DNA of 64,000 nucleotides, taken from NCBI GenBank assembly GCA_036557225.1, contig DATBHX010000055.1, positions 1 to 64,000 on the forward strand, given 5' to 3'. Shown here piece after piece: positions 8,623-17,100 of the stretch. This DNA is from Angelobacter sp036557225 (GTDB lineage Bacteria > Acidobacteriota > Terriglobia > Terriglobales > Acidobacteriaceae). Numbering within the stretch: the stretch's first letter is position 1; each line of letters opens with the position of its first letter. The notes below the pieces were generated by a model that was not told the DNA's origin, did no database searches, and was given only the letters and a program-made list of their open reading frames with translations. Both the position numbers and the translations under genes were made by a program.

Positions 8623-9113
8623 AAATCTCCTCCCGGCAGTTGCTTTCGATTTTGAGCATTTCAGCCACGCTCAGCAGCAACTTTCCGGCACATACCTGGG
8701 GGCCCAATTCCCTTCTCCATCGAACCGCGAGGCTCTGCACCTTCGTACCTGTTAGATAGTGCCCGACGCCCCTCTTTCGTTTCACTGGTTTTTTCGCAAA
8801 CGCACGACAAAAAATGTCATATGTTTGCATCCAGTGCCTTGCTTTCAGTACGTTAAACGCAGGAACTCTGGATTTGTTGTATTAAGATTCGTTATTTCCA
8901 GTCGGAGTGGCAGGTACACTAATTCATAGGTTTCTAAGTAATAAGTCGCGAGGGACAAAACGAACAGCCGTCGGAGAGAGCTGCCTGGCGTGTGGTGCGA
9001 AGCGACTGGATTTTGGCGGCGAGGCCGACCACGCGCCGAGCCGCTTGCCACAAGGCAGAATAATCTCAAGTGAAATCGAAGCTGCATAAGCGGTTGGGAG
9101 CGAAGCGACAAAT
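8623..9113. other. Intergenic region without a supported gene
   Basis: There are minus-strand frames at 8609-8830 and 8845-9138, but neither has a ribosome site or protein-like composition. The region presumably holds the promoter of the small minus-strand cluster and that of the gene starting near 9120. Confidence 0.4.
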
Positions 9114-9119
9114 TTGAAG

Positions 9120-10013
9120 ATGAAGCCACCAGATACAAACAGCGTCAGGCCGAGAAGGTCTTCTGATTCTGAGACATGGATTTGGTCAATTGGGATTTAC
9201 GCCGGTAAGTCGCCGCTTGAACTTTCTCCTGTAGCGAACAATCCTGTCATCACTGCCCATGACGTAACGGATGTGCCGGCACGTTTTGTTGCCGATCCCT
9301 TCATGCTCAAAGTTGACGGCCTGTGGAACATGTTTTTTGAGGTCCTCAACCAGCAAAATAATCTCGGAGAGATTGGCCTGGCCACCAGTCGCGATGGGCT
9401 CGTGTGGCAATACCGACAGATCGTATTGCGCGAGCCCTTTCATCTCTCTTATCCATATGTTTTCCTGTGGCAAAATGACTACTACATGATCCCGGAGACG
9501 CTGGGCGCGAACGCCGTACGGCTCTATCGCGCAACACGATTTCCCACCGAGTGGGTGTTGGTGCAGGACCTCATTCCCAGCGCGCAAGCTGATCCCTCCA
9601 TCTTTCGCTGGGAAGACCGCTGGTGGCTCTTCACCTGCCCCAAACCGTACCAGCATGACACGCTTGCGCTCTACTACACCGACAATCTAACAGCACCGTG
9701 GACGGAACATCCGCGAAGCCCGTTGATCAGCGGCAATCGCAGCATTGCGCGTCCTGGAGGAAGAGTTTTACAACACGACGGCCAACTGATTCGCTTCACC
9801 CAGGATTGTGTTCCCATCTATGGCAAACAGCTAAGGGCCTTTGCCGTCACCGAACTGAATTCCACTGCCTACACCGAGCACGAGGTCGCGCAATCTCCCG
9901 TACTGGTTCCGGAAGGCGACGGCTGGAATGCCACCGGCATGCATCACGTGGACGCTCATCGGTTGGACGACGGAACGTTTCTTGCCTGCGTTGATGGGTT
10001 GAGGGATCTGTGA
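9120..10013 (+). CDS. Five-bladed beta-propeller, GINT1 N-terminal/GH43-like carbohydrate protein
   Basis: This soluble protein has about 297 residues. The ATG at 9120 or a TTG two codons earlier could start it; the ribosome site is weak. Its sequence follows the propeller domain seen at the N-terminus of glucosamine inositolphosphorylceramide transferase-like proteins and in sugar formyltransferase fusions: DVPARFVADPFMLKVDGLWNMFFEVLN, GEIGLATSRDGLVWQY, SYPYVFLWQNDYYMIPET, QADPSIFRWEDRWWLFT, PLISGNRSIARPGGRV. It ends in GDGWNATGMHHVDAHRLDDG, which is typical for the family. These domains resemble GH43/GH32-type propellers but their catalysis is unproven. No partner transferase domain is present in this gene. 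Confidence 0.65.
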   Translation: MKPPDTNSVRPRRSSDSETWIWSIGIYAGKSPLELSPVANNPVITAHDVTDVPARFVADPFMLKVDGLWNMFFEVLNQQNNLGEIGLATSRDGLVWQYRQIVLREPFHLSYPYVFLWQNDYYMIPETLGANAVRLYRATRFPTEWVLVQDLIPSAQADPSIFRWEDRWWLFTCPKPYQHDTLALYYTDNLTAPWTEHPRSPLISGNRSIARPGGRVLQHDGQLIRFTQDCVPIYGKQLRAFAVTELNSTAYTEHEVAQSPVLVPEGDGWNATGMHHVDAHRLDDGTFLACVDGLRDL

Positions 10014-10179
10014 TGGTTGTTGGACGAACCGCAGCGCGCTATCTTAACCAGCCTTTAAACTGAGTGGCGCACATTGGCGCTCGCCATACGCTGTGGTTTT
10101 CTCATCAATGTTTAGGTAGGACGCGCTCCGCTTCACCTCTGCTTTCCAAATCCAAAAAGGCTGAACTGCTGGCTAAGAC

Positions 10180-10485
10180 ATGTCCTCTCTATCGCCCGAT
10201 CCGCGATTCGAATACCGCTCTGCCGGAGGAATGACGCAAGCCTACTGCCAGGCATGCGGCCTCTTCGTCGGAGCAAGCACCAGGGCAGACACCCTGCGTC
10301 TCGCCGAAGAAGCCCACATTTGTCCGGCCAAGGGCTGGGATTGTCCTGCCTGCCAGCAGAAACTCTTCCTGCCAAAGCACTTGAAGGAGATGCCAATGAT
10401 CCTCGCTGCGCGAGTACTCTGCATCCAGTGCGGAAAGACGATCATTATTTCCGGCAACGTGCCAACGGTGGACGAAACGGCATGA
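10180..10485 (+). CDS. Small zinc-ribbon-like hypothetical protein
   Basis: This 101-residue protein has three Cys pairs: YCQACG at 22-27, HICPAKGWDCPACQ around 46-58, and CIQCGK near 85. This suggests one or two zinc ribbons. The middle contains an AEEAHICP segment known to me from other small acidobacterial proteins. There is no signal peptide or membrane segment. The start ATG at 10180 has only a weak ribosome site. It is convergent with the binding-protein gene that ends at 10518. No function can be assigned. Confidence 0.5.
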   Translation: MSSLSPDPRFEYRSAGGMTQAYCQACGLFVGASTRADTLRLAEEAHICPAKGWDCPACQQKLFLPKHLKEMPMILAARVLCIQCGKTIIISGNVPTVDETA

Positions 10486-10517
10486 GCCTGCGAACTCCAG
10501 CGGGGTTTGAACTCTCT

Positions 10518-11819
10518 CTACTTCTCGCCCGCAGGCGCGCTGCATGTTGGTTCAAACGAATGGGTCATCAGATCGAGACAAACCAGCTCCGCCTTGTGCG
10601 AGCCGATGCGCCGGTCGGGCCCGAACGTGAGGGGTGGAAAGAGGTTGGTCCTGAAATCATGCAGCTGTTCCAGCGCCAGCAGGAATTTCTCCCGGGTAAG
10701 GTTTTTGCCTGCGCGTGTGAGGGCGGTCTGAAGGACCTCGGCGGCGCAATAAGCTGACATCAAAAGCAACCGGTGTTCGCCGCTGAGATTGTGACGTTCC
10801 AGAAAATGGTCGAATTCAGTCAGGCCTTCCAGGTTCGGCTCCAGCGCCGGATAGACAGCAAACATCCTGCCCTGTAGCGGCGCGGGGCCAGTCAGGACTG
10901 AGTCATCCAGCAACGGCCCGAGCAGAAAAAATTTTGGATACCACTTGGCCTCGTCTGCAGCCTGGATCCACGGCGTTACGGCATCGCTTGCGCCCAGCAA
11001 AAAGACCGCTTCGATTCCCTGCTCCTTCAACTCCTTCACCTGCCGTGCTGGGTCCTTTGCGGAGACTGACTCAGCGGGAAGAATGCTGCCTTGCTCCTTC
11101 CACATGGATCGCATAGCAGCGCTGAGCTCCTGTTGCAAATCGCGGTCGCTGAAAATCACCACTGTTTTTGCCGGCGAGGCATTCTGTTGCTTCACAGCAA
11201 ACTTTCCCAGCTCCTGCACCAGTTGCTCAAATCCAGGTAGAAGATAAAAGACCTCACGGTTTGCAGGATCGTCCGGCACGGAGAGCGCGAGCAGGCCGGC
11301 CATCGGCACCCGTTTCTCATGCGCCAGCCCGGCGAGTGCGCCTTCAGCGCCGGGAGCAAACGGCGCGACAAAAGCAAAGATCGGCTCGCGCACAAGCTGA
11401 GTAGCATTCTTGACGGTTGTGGTTCGGTCCGGTCCTGCATCAGCAAAACGTAGCGCGATGTGACGGTTGTAAATTCCTCCGCGCTGGTTCAGGTCGTCAA
11501 AGTATGCAGTGAGCACGGCTTTCACGGCATTGCCGGCTTCAGCGTTCTCTCCGTTCATCGGAGCCAGGCTGCCGATGGTGAGCCTTGCCGGAGCAACACC
11601 GGGAGCCGTCGTTGTAGATGCTGCAGTTTGGAGACGCTTGATGTCTGCGAGACCCACAGGTGAGTAGCCGACCGCCGCAGCGATTGGGCTAATGGCTTTA
11701 CTGGATTCGTCGCCGCGTGGCGAAAGCATGCTCTGCCCCTCGGCTTGCGGCATCGACAGCAACAGGATTGCAACGATGCCGGCAAGGACTGTCACGGGTT
11801 TTCGTGAAGATCGCGCCAC
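10518..11819 (-). CDS. Periplasmic ligand-binding protein, LivK/branched-chain amino acid type
   Basis: This is a 433-residue exported protein with a signal peptide (MARSSRKPVTVLAGIVAILLL...EGQ). After a linker, residues ~80 on follow the type I periplasmic-binding fold: LTIGSLAPMNGENAEAGNAV, YFDDLNQRGGIYNRHIALRF, FAFVAPFAPGAEGALAGLAH, KTVVIFSDRDLQQELSAA, GIEAVFLLGASDAVTPWIQA. These are characteristic of ABC-type branched-chain amino acid receptors (LivK/AmiC-like). No permease or ATPase gene is adjacent, so this may be an orphan receptor or sensor protein. The tRNA-Arg gene sits immediately upstream on the same strand. The ligand is unknown. Confidence 0.75.
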   Translation of the reverse strand: MARSSRKPVTVLAGIVAILLLSMPQAEGQSMLSPRGDESSKAISPIAAAVGYSPVGLADIKRLQTAASTTTAPGVAPARLTIGSLAPMNGENAEAGNAVKAVLTAYFDDLNQRGGIYNRHIALRFADAGPDRTTTVKNATQLVREPIFAFVAPFAPGAEGALAGLAHEKRVPMAGLLALSVPDDPANREVFYLLPGFEQLVQELGKFAVKQQNASPAKTVVIFSDRDLQQELSAAMRSMWKEQGSILPAESVSAKDPARQVKELKEQGIEAVFLLGASDAVTPWIQAADEAKWYPKFFLLGPLLDDSVLTGPAPLQGRMFAVYPALEPNLEGLTEFDHFLERHNLSGEHRLLLMSAYCAAEVLQTALTRAGKNLTREKFLLALEQLHDFRTNLFPPLTFGPDRRIGSHKAELVCLDLMTHSFEPTCSAPAGEK

Positions 11820-11838
11820 GTCAAACCGGTCCGAAAGC

Positions 11839-11915
11839 TGGAGGCCCTGGGCGGAGTCGAACCGCCGACCTGCGGTTTAGGAAACCGTCGCTCTATCCAT
11901 CTGAGCTACAGGGCC
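11839..11915 (-). tRNA. tRNA-Arg (anticodon CCT)
   Basis: The minus strand reads as a complete cloverleaf with an encoded 3' CCA. The acceptor stem GGCCCTG/CAGGGCC is perfect, the D-loop has the AGCTCAGATGGATAGAGC form, and the anticodon arm shows loop TTCCTAA with CCT at positions 34-36. The T-arm is GGCGG-TTCGACT-CCGCC. Total length is 77 nt. No duplicated tRNA end was noticed nearby, so there is no sign of use as an integration site. Confidence 0.95.
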
Positions 11916-12042
11916 ACAAAAAACAAATCTTTTGCGTGCTCTCTGTAAATATTTTAGTACACATTTCCCGGACAAAGCCTGTTTGGCACCCTCGCTGTGC
12001 CAGGGCGTCCGGGGCTCCATGCGGTGAACCATCACGTCACGG

Positions 12043-12684
12043 CTAGATTGCGTTGCCTGTCTTGTTGTCGGTATCCCAGCTTTGGGTTTGGAAGGCGATA
12101 AACACGGCAATCCATGTCTTGGTTGCCGGCAGGCTCATGAAAATGCCTCCATCCTGCCACACGCCGTTATCGCCGTCGTGATTGCCGCGGGGATTTCCCT
12201 GGTTCATGTGGATATCGTGGATGCCCTGCGTGCCATCCGGATCGTGGTACGCGCTGCCAAAGGCGTAAATCGTGCCCTCTTTATCGACAATGGCGCGATG
12301 CAGAAGATCGACCACCTCGTTGTTCAGGTCATTATGGCGACCGCCTGCCTTGCGGGATTTCGGCAGCAGAGACATGACATCGCGTGTCACCATGGGATCG
12401 CCATTCACGCGGGAGCGGACGAAGTCCAGGGCCAGTCCGCTTTCTTTGCGGGCAAGCTGCGTCAGCCCGTCATCCAGTTTTTCCAGGGCGGCGGGATCGG
12501 GTGGTTGAAACGCGTGGTCCACAACGTAGAGCACCTCAGAATGATCGGCTGACTGCACGTTGACGGCGACCGTGATCGTAGCGCCTTTGGCCTTGACTTG
12601 AATCTGATAATGCGGGCTGTTTCCGAACACCAACTTTCCTGAAACCGGGTCTCCTTTGAGGACGCTGTAGCTTGCTACCGGCAT
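12043..12684 (-). CDS. DUF2278 (YukJ-like) protein
   Basis: This is a 213-residue soluble protein. The ATG at 12684 is preceded by GGAAAGAAG. It has features I associate with DUF2278/YukJ proteins: an N-terminal YSVLKGDPVSGKLVFGNSPHYQIQV, a central NNEVVDLLHRAI segment, and a C-terminal GIHDIHMNQGN...NGVWQDGGIFMSLP block with several His/Asp/Asn residues. The conserved H-D-I-H-x-N-Q-G stretch may bind metal or phosphate but the role of the family is unknown. The gene is followed by about 120 bp and then the tRNA. Confidence 0.75.
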   Translation of the reverse strand: MPVASYSVLKGDPVSGKLVFGNSPHYQIQVKAKGATITVAVNVQSADHSEVLYVVDHAFQPPDPAALEKLDDGLTQLARKESGLALDFVRSRVNGDPMVTRDVMSLLPKSRKAGGRHNDLNNEVVDLLHRAIVDKEGTIYAFGSAYHDPDGTQGIHDIHMNQGNPRGNHDGDNGVWQDGGIFMSLPATKTWIAVFIAFQTQSWDTDNKTGNAI

Positions 12685-12803
12685 GTTCTTCTTTCCTTTC
12701 GTTCTCTTGATGAATCAGGAGCAGTATTTGAGATTGCTCCCAGTGATTAACCGGCGAACCCGTGGAAGAATACACCAGCAAGCCTGGCGTGAGTGGCGAT
12801 AAG

Positions 12804-13085
12804 TCATGACCTTCTCAGATTGACATTCTCGCCGGGCAAGCGGAGTGAATCGCTGACGACGATTTCTGCCGCGTGAAGGCGGGTAACAGTGAGGTCCTCA
12901 ATAGCGAGTGATTTGACCTGTACGCTGCCAACCAGCATTCGCCGGATTGCCAGCCGTCCGATGGCCAGGGCGCCGATCGCCAGCGCGCCGATTGCGAATG
13001 CTCCGACCGCGACGGCGCCGATGGCTGTGGCTCCGATTGCTGCGCTGCGGAAAGCCGTCCGCTTGGGTCCGCTAAGCTCGTTCAT
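12804..13085 (-). CDS. Small alanine/glycine/isoleucine repeat protein (beta-helix-like)
   Basis: This is a 93-residue protein if started at 13085, where GGAGGAAG sits 4 nt before ATG; a start at 13097 would leave the ribosome site inside the gene. Residues 13-50 are a five- to six-residue repeat (AAIGATAIGAVAVGAFAIGA, then LAIGALAIGRLAIRR), continuing as degenerate repeats (VQVKSLAIEDLTVTRLHAAEI). The spacing resembles pentapeptide or hexapeptide right-handed beta-helices, with Ile/Val/Ala pointing inward, but might also be a membrane-interacting segment. No enzymatic motif is visible. Similar small repeat proteins occur in many proteobacteria and acidobacteria without known function. Confidence 0.55.
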   Translation of the reverse strand: MNELSGPKRTAFRSAAIGATAIGAVAVGAFAIGALAIGALAIGRLAIRRMLVGSVQVKSLAIEDLTVTRLHAAEIVVSDSLRLPGENVNLRRS

Positions 13086-13310
13086 AGCTTCCTCCATTCT
13101 TCAGAGAGTACCAGTGACGGAACCTCTGGAAAAAACGTAAAGAAGAGTAAGGGCGGAAGCTCTCACCAGTACCGCCAATGCCCGGAAGTCCAGTAAATAC
13201 AGGGGGTTTTAGCAAAAAGTGACATCAAAGCAAATATTAAAAGATTAAAGACTTTAATATGTTCTCAAATCTCTGCTAATATTTACGTGTCAATTTGGGA
13301 TTTCACTCGG

Positions 13311-13341
13311 TTGTGCAACCGGCCTCTGGTTGCTCTATAAT
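13311..13341 (+). promoter_or_regulatory. Candidate promoter with internal dyad
   Basis: A consensus -10 box TATAAT lies at 13336-13341, and a weak TTGTGC at 13311-13316 is spaced 19 bp away. Between them is an inverted repeat (GCAACC 13315-13320 and GGTTGC 13328-13333) that could be an operator. The -10 lies only 12 bp from the ATG at 13353, so the transcript would have almost no leader. Confidence 0.4.
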
Positions 13342-13352
13342 TGGGTGCGGAA

Positions 13353-13682
13353 ATGCGTATGATGGCTTTTCGGATTATTCGAGCTACGGTCCTTGGCTTG
13401 ATGTTTTTTCTGGCCATGACCGCCGCCTGCTCGACTGATTCCTATGATCCCAATCCATACGATGACATTCCACCCGTAGTCACGGTTGAATATAACTACC
13501 TCGTACCCAACCGGGTCAATGTCCGGCGTCCGAATGCTCAAGCCAAGATTCACCGCCATGGTTCCAACAGCGTAGCGACGCAGCTACTTGCTTCCGCGTC
13601 GACCCCGGCATTCCATGAAGCCCTGGCTGCTCCAGCACCGCTGATGGGCTCTCCCCAACTGGCCATACCTCTCCGGCGCTAA
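13353..13682 (+). CDS. Small putative lipoprotein, unknown
   Basis: This is a 109-residue frame from ATG 13353 (a second ATG at 13359). The N-terminus MRMMAFRIIRATVLGLMFFLAMTAAC is a lipoprotein-like signal sequence with the Cys at a lipobox-like TAAC. The mature part (STDSYDPNPYDDIPPVVTVE) is Asp/Pro-rich and then turns basic and disordered-looking. I do not recognise the family. A near-consensus -10 box immediately upstream supports expression, but the leader would be very short. Confidence 0.45.
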   Translation: MRMMAFRIIRATVLGLMFFLAMTAACSTDSYDPNPYDDIPPVVTVEYNYLVPNRVNVRRPNAQAKIHRHGSNSVATQLLASASTPAFHEALAAPAPLMGSPQLAIPLRR

Positions 13683-13960
13683 CTCTCATTTCATTCTGAA
13701 TCGCTGCGGTTCCGCTGTTGCTCGTGTTGTTTTTTCACAGGCCGCGATTTCGGACCAGCAGAGCAAACCAAAATGCATGCGATTCAGAGCGCGATTCCAG
13801 CTCGAGGCTTGATCGTTTTCCTCATCGCGCCATAGGTGAAATGTCCGCGCCATTTCCCCTACAGCGAAAGCTGGCGCGATGAGGTGAGCGATTGAGAGTG
13901 AGCTCACAATTTTCGTACAAAAAAAGATTGATTTCTTTACCGTTCTCTTGAGGACGGTGA

Positions 13961-14078
13961 GGAAGCCGGAATCGGGCTTCCGGCATAATCCGGGCATCGG
14001 GCGATTGATACTTTGCTGGGCACCGCGCATCAGCACAAGGTCAGACTTCGATGCCCGGTTTTTGTTTTGTTTTGATTT
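13961..14078 (+). terminator. Paired hairpins with long T-rich tail (terminator or small RNA end)
   Basis: GGAAGCC (13961-13967) pairs with GGCTTCC (13975-13981). A second stem, CCGGGCATCG (13990-13999) with CGATGCCCGG (14049-14058), encloses a 49-nt loop and is followed by tttttgttttgttttgatt. The strength and the T-rich tail suggest termination of a transcript coming from the left, possibly a small RNA in 13683-14060, where no protein gene is visible. Confidence 0.5.
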
Positions 14079-14109
14079 TTTATTTCAGGTTTTCACTTTA
14101 GGCGAAAAA

Positions 14110-14127
14110 TTAGAAAAATTAATGTGC
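14110..14127 (+). promoter_or_regulatory. TTAGAA-N3-TTAATGTGC motif, copy 1
   Basis: The sequence TTAGAAAAATTAATGTGC is nearly the same as one 464-486 bp upstream of the paralogous gene at 18867 and related to one at 22006. It lies 412 bp before the start of the 14539 gene, in an AT-rich patch. I read it as a promoter element or regulator site shared by the paralogs (inference). Confidence 0.4.
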
Positions 14128-14538
14128 GCATTCAAGAAAAATCTTAGTATCATTTCGCTTCGAAGACTGTTCGTCGTGGGATGTATTTGTGCAAGTGCAT
14201 CCTAAACCAGGAAGCCACCGATAAACCGCGGATGCATCGGGACCAGACGCGCTTATTGGCTTCGGGAATCACTTCCCGTTGCCACCTGCAATAAGCGATT
14301 TCCAAAGAGTGGTCCGATTCGAGACTCAGGCAACTAAGAACTTTTTGAAAGCATAGCTTTCGTGGCTGGGAGCGAAACCATTTCTCGTTTGCCTGCGGCA
14401 TAGGAATCAATCGGCCTTTCTCTGAAATGCTTACCGACCAAAGGACGCATTTTGCCGGCCTGAGGACACAAATCGCACAGATCCGTTCAACGGTTTTACT
14501 GGAACGCTTCCGGGGGAAAGGCATGCCAAGGCACGCCC

Positions 14539-17037
14539 ATGAGAAGTCTGAAGCAGACCGCAACAACGAAACGGAGAAATTCCTATCGGTGTTGGCCCAC
14601 TAGAAAATTCTTTCTGATTTGCGTTTTGACAATCCTTGCCCTGCTCGTTGGGCTTAACGCCGTCGCACAAGGCGCGCCTCCCACAGCCAATAATACGCTG
14701 CTGGATACAGGCTTCACGCTGCCGTATGGAGCGCAGGTGCTGAGCGGCACGGCCATTAATCCCGCTACCGGCAAGCCGTTCCGCCATCTCTGGACCGCTG
14801 ATACGACATTCGGGCTTTGCCGGCTGGATCCTGATTTGGATACCGGCGGGCCATTTACCGTCAACGCTGCTACCTGCATCACGACCGTAGGAACAACCGC
14901 ATTTACTCCCGGACGATTGGCTTTTGATCCGCTGACCAACACCATTTATTCCGTCAGCAATGGCGTCAAAGCCAACGTTGCACGTTACCATTTCCTTCCC
15001 GATGGCGACAGCGGACAGGGGCTGGTAAGCACGACAGCGGAGTTTCTGGGCGACGGCGGTGGCTGCGGCCTGGGCGGCAATTTCCCCTGGGCTCTGGCGC
15101 TTGGCCCTGACGGCAACCTGTATATCGATTTCAAGCTGAACGGGAACATTGTTCGCGTCATCGCGCCTTCTAGCATCAGCGTGCCTTGTTCCAACGTTCA
15201 AGTGATGGGCAGCACCGCCGATGCGCGCCGCGGCCTGGCGATTGCCTGGGTCGGGCACGACCTGTGGGGCTCTGACGTTCGCGGCCCATGGACAATCGCA
15301 AACGCAGATCAGTGTTTCACGCCCGCCAATGGCAACACTCCCTGCCATGGAACCACCGTACTGAAAACGCTGCTCTCAAATCAGATCGCTCTTATCAGTG
15401 ATCAGGTTTATCCGGCCACAAATGGCGACTCTCTTTACATGACTCCTGGCGGGAACAACATCCTAAAACTCTCCGGGCTCTCCAGTTCCAATGGAAACAT
15501 TACACTCGATAATAACTGGGGTGGTGGCTTCCTGTTCCTGATCAGCCTGGCTTTCGATAGTTCGCCTTCTGGTCCAGTGGTTTACGCCGGAGATGATCCA
15601 GGCCAGGAAGGTGGTGTTGCCGGCGGTGGACGTTACTATGCTGTGTCCACTGCACCTGCAGCGGCAACTGTACCGGGCGTACCTGTGGGTGTAACGGCTT
15701 CCGCCGGTGATAGCCAGGCATTCCTCACTTGGTTGAGCGGGGGGGGCACTGCGGCAACCAGCTATACGGTGCGCAATGCAACGGCGTCGAATGGAATCCT
15801 GGTACCTGATGTAGTTGTTCCTGTGGTCGGTTCCACCCTCACGCCGGCGGTCAGCATCGGCGGCCTGGTCAACGGCGCAACTTACACGTTCATTGTTTCG
15901 GCGACCAATGCGCAAGGCACAAGCGCATTCTCCGCGCCGAGCAACCCGGTGACTCCAATCGCGATTACGGTTCCCGGAGCTCCAACAGGCGCAACTGCTA
16001 CAGCGGCTGATTCGCAGGCCACTGTGTCCTGGATACCACCGGCAAACAATGGCAACGCCACCATCACCAGCTACACGGTGACGGCCAACATCAACGGCAT
16101 CGCCACGGGCATTACAGCCAGAACGGTGAACGGCAATATAACTTCGGCTGTACTCACCGGTCTGACCAACGGAACTACGTACACATTCACTGTGCATGCC
16201 ACCAACAGCAAAGGAAATGGCCCTGAGTCGGCTCCTTCCAATGCAGTTACACCAACGCGGCCTCTGGGCGCCACGGATATGGCGATCAGCATTACCGGGC
16301 CGGCGAGCATCAACAACGGCGGCAACGCTGTTTACACTCTCACAGCCAGCAATCTGGGACCTAGCTTTGCTCCGCAGGTAACAGTAATTGATTTCATTCC
16401 TGCCGGCGCGACGTTTGCTTCCGGGACGCCAAGCCAGGGCGCATGCGTGCTGCTGGGATCGCAGTTCCAGTGCAACGTGGGGTCGATTGTCGCTGGTGGA
16501 AACGCCACAGTTACGATCACGCTGAATGTAACCGCGGCCATCACCAATACCGCGACGGTGAATGCCAACGATGCGAATGGAAATCCCGTCGTCGATCCTG
16601 CGCCGGCAAACAACACGTTCAGCCTGAACACAGGGTTGGCGCAACCGCCCACCACCACCGACCTGCAGGTCACCGGATCGCCGCAAAACGGCGGCCCGAC
16701 CTCCGGGCCGAACACCACTGACACCATTACCTGGCAGATCAAGAACGCTCAGAACCAGCCCGCCAATGGCGTGGTCTTCACCGCCACTTTGCCGGCCGGT
16801 CTGCCGTTCAATTCCGTTTCCACCAACATCGGCACCTGCTCTGCGCCGGCACCTGGAAGTGGAGGAACGATCGCCTGTAATGCATCCACCATCGCCAACG
16901 GAACAACCATGATCGTGACCGTAAACTTCAGCGTGCCGGGGCCTGGCTCTCTGGTCTCGAGCGGTCACGTCTCCTTCAGTGGCAATGACACCAACAGCCA
17001 GAATGACACGTTCAACGTGACGTTGAACGCGAAGTAA
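14539..17037 (+). CDS. Secreted propeller-FN3-DUF11 protein, paralog 1
   Basis: This is an 832-residue secreted protein. The N-terminal ~45 residues contain a signal segment (KFFLICVLTILALLVGLNAVAQG) after a long basic start. Residues ~50-370 form a propeller-like domain with motifs shared by its paralogs: FRHLWTADTTFGLCRLDPDLD, LPDGDSGQG, LGPDGNLYI, AIAWVGHDLWG. It is followed by two fibronectin type III domains (VPGVPVGVTAS..., VPGAPTGATAT...SYTV) and two DUF11 repeats (TDMAISITGPASINNGGNAV; TDLQVTGSPQNGG). It ends ...NDTFNVTLNAK without a sorting signal. The likely location is the cell surface or outside. A long leader of more than 400 nt precedes it, and a perfect 12-bp terminator follows. 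Confidence 0.75.
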   Translation: MRSLKQTATTKRRNSYRCWPTRKFFLICVLTILALLVGLNAVAQGAPPTANNTLLDTGFTLPYGAQVLSGTAINPATGKPFRHLWTADTTFGLCRLDPDLDTGGPFTVNAATCITTVGTTAFTPGRLAFDPLTNTIYSVSNGVKANVARYHFLPDGDSGQGLVSTTAEFLGDGGGCGLGGNFPWALALGPDGNLYIDFKLNGNIVRVIAPSSISVPCSNVQVMGSTADARRGLAIAWVGHDLWGSDVRGPWTIANADQCFTPANGNTPCHGTTVLKTLLSNQIALISDQVYPATNGDSLYMTPGGNNILKLSGLSSSNGNITLDNNWGGGFLFLISLAFDSSPSGPVVYAGDDPGQEGGVAGGGRYYAVSTAPAAATVPGVPVGVTASAGDSQAFLTWLSGGGTAATSYTVRNATASNGILVPDVVVPVVGSTLTPAVSIGGLVNGATYTFIVSATNAQGTSAFSAPSNPVTPIAITVPGAPTGATATAADSQATVSWIPPANNGNATITSYTVTANINGIATGITARTVNGNITSAVLTGLTNGTTYTFTVHATNSKGNGPESAPSNAVTPTRPLGATDMAISITGPASINNGGNAVYTLTASNLGPSFAPQVTVIDFIPAGATFASGTPSQGACVLLGSQFQCNVGSIVAGGNATVTITLNVTAAITNTATVNANDANGNPVVDPAPANNTFSLNTGLAQPPTTTDLQVTGSPQNGGPTSGPNTTDTITWQIKNAQNQPANGVVFTATLPAGLPFNSVSTNIGTCSAPAPGSGGTIACNASTIANGTTMIVTVNFSVPGPGSLVSSGHVSFSGNDTNSQNDTFNVTLNAK

Positions 17038-17051
17038 CTCTTACCTCACCT

Positions 17052-17091
17052 GCCGGGAAGCAGGCTTCTGCTTCCCGGCGGTTTTGTTTTT
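17052..17091 (+). terminator. Intrinsic terminator of paralog 1
   Basis: A perfect 12-bp stem (GCCGGGAAGCAG 17052-17063 with CTGCTTCCCGGC 17068-17079) with a GCTT loop is followed by gttttgttttt. Confidence 0.85.
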
Positions 17092-17100
17092 CAACCTGAA

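Noticed and set aside
8609..8830. Minus-strand 73-codon frame overlapping the start of the small Cys-protein gene
   Set aside because: It would cover the strong GGGAGGAG ribosome site of the 8392-8622 gene; composition is not protein-like.
8845..9138. Minus-strand 97-codon frame
   Set aside because: It begins inside the plus-strand 9120 gene, with no ribosome site or motif.
11839..11915. tRNA-Arg as an integration site of a mobile element
   Set aside because: No duplicated tRNA 3' end or integrase gene adjacent; the xer genes are 33 kb away and belong to the chromosomal type.
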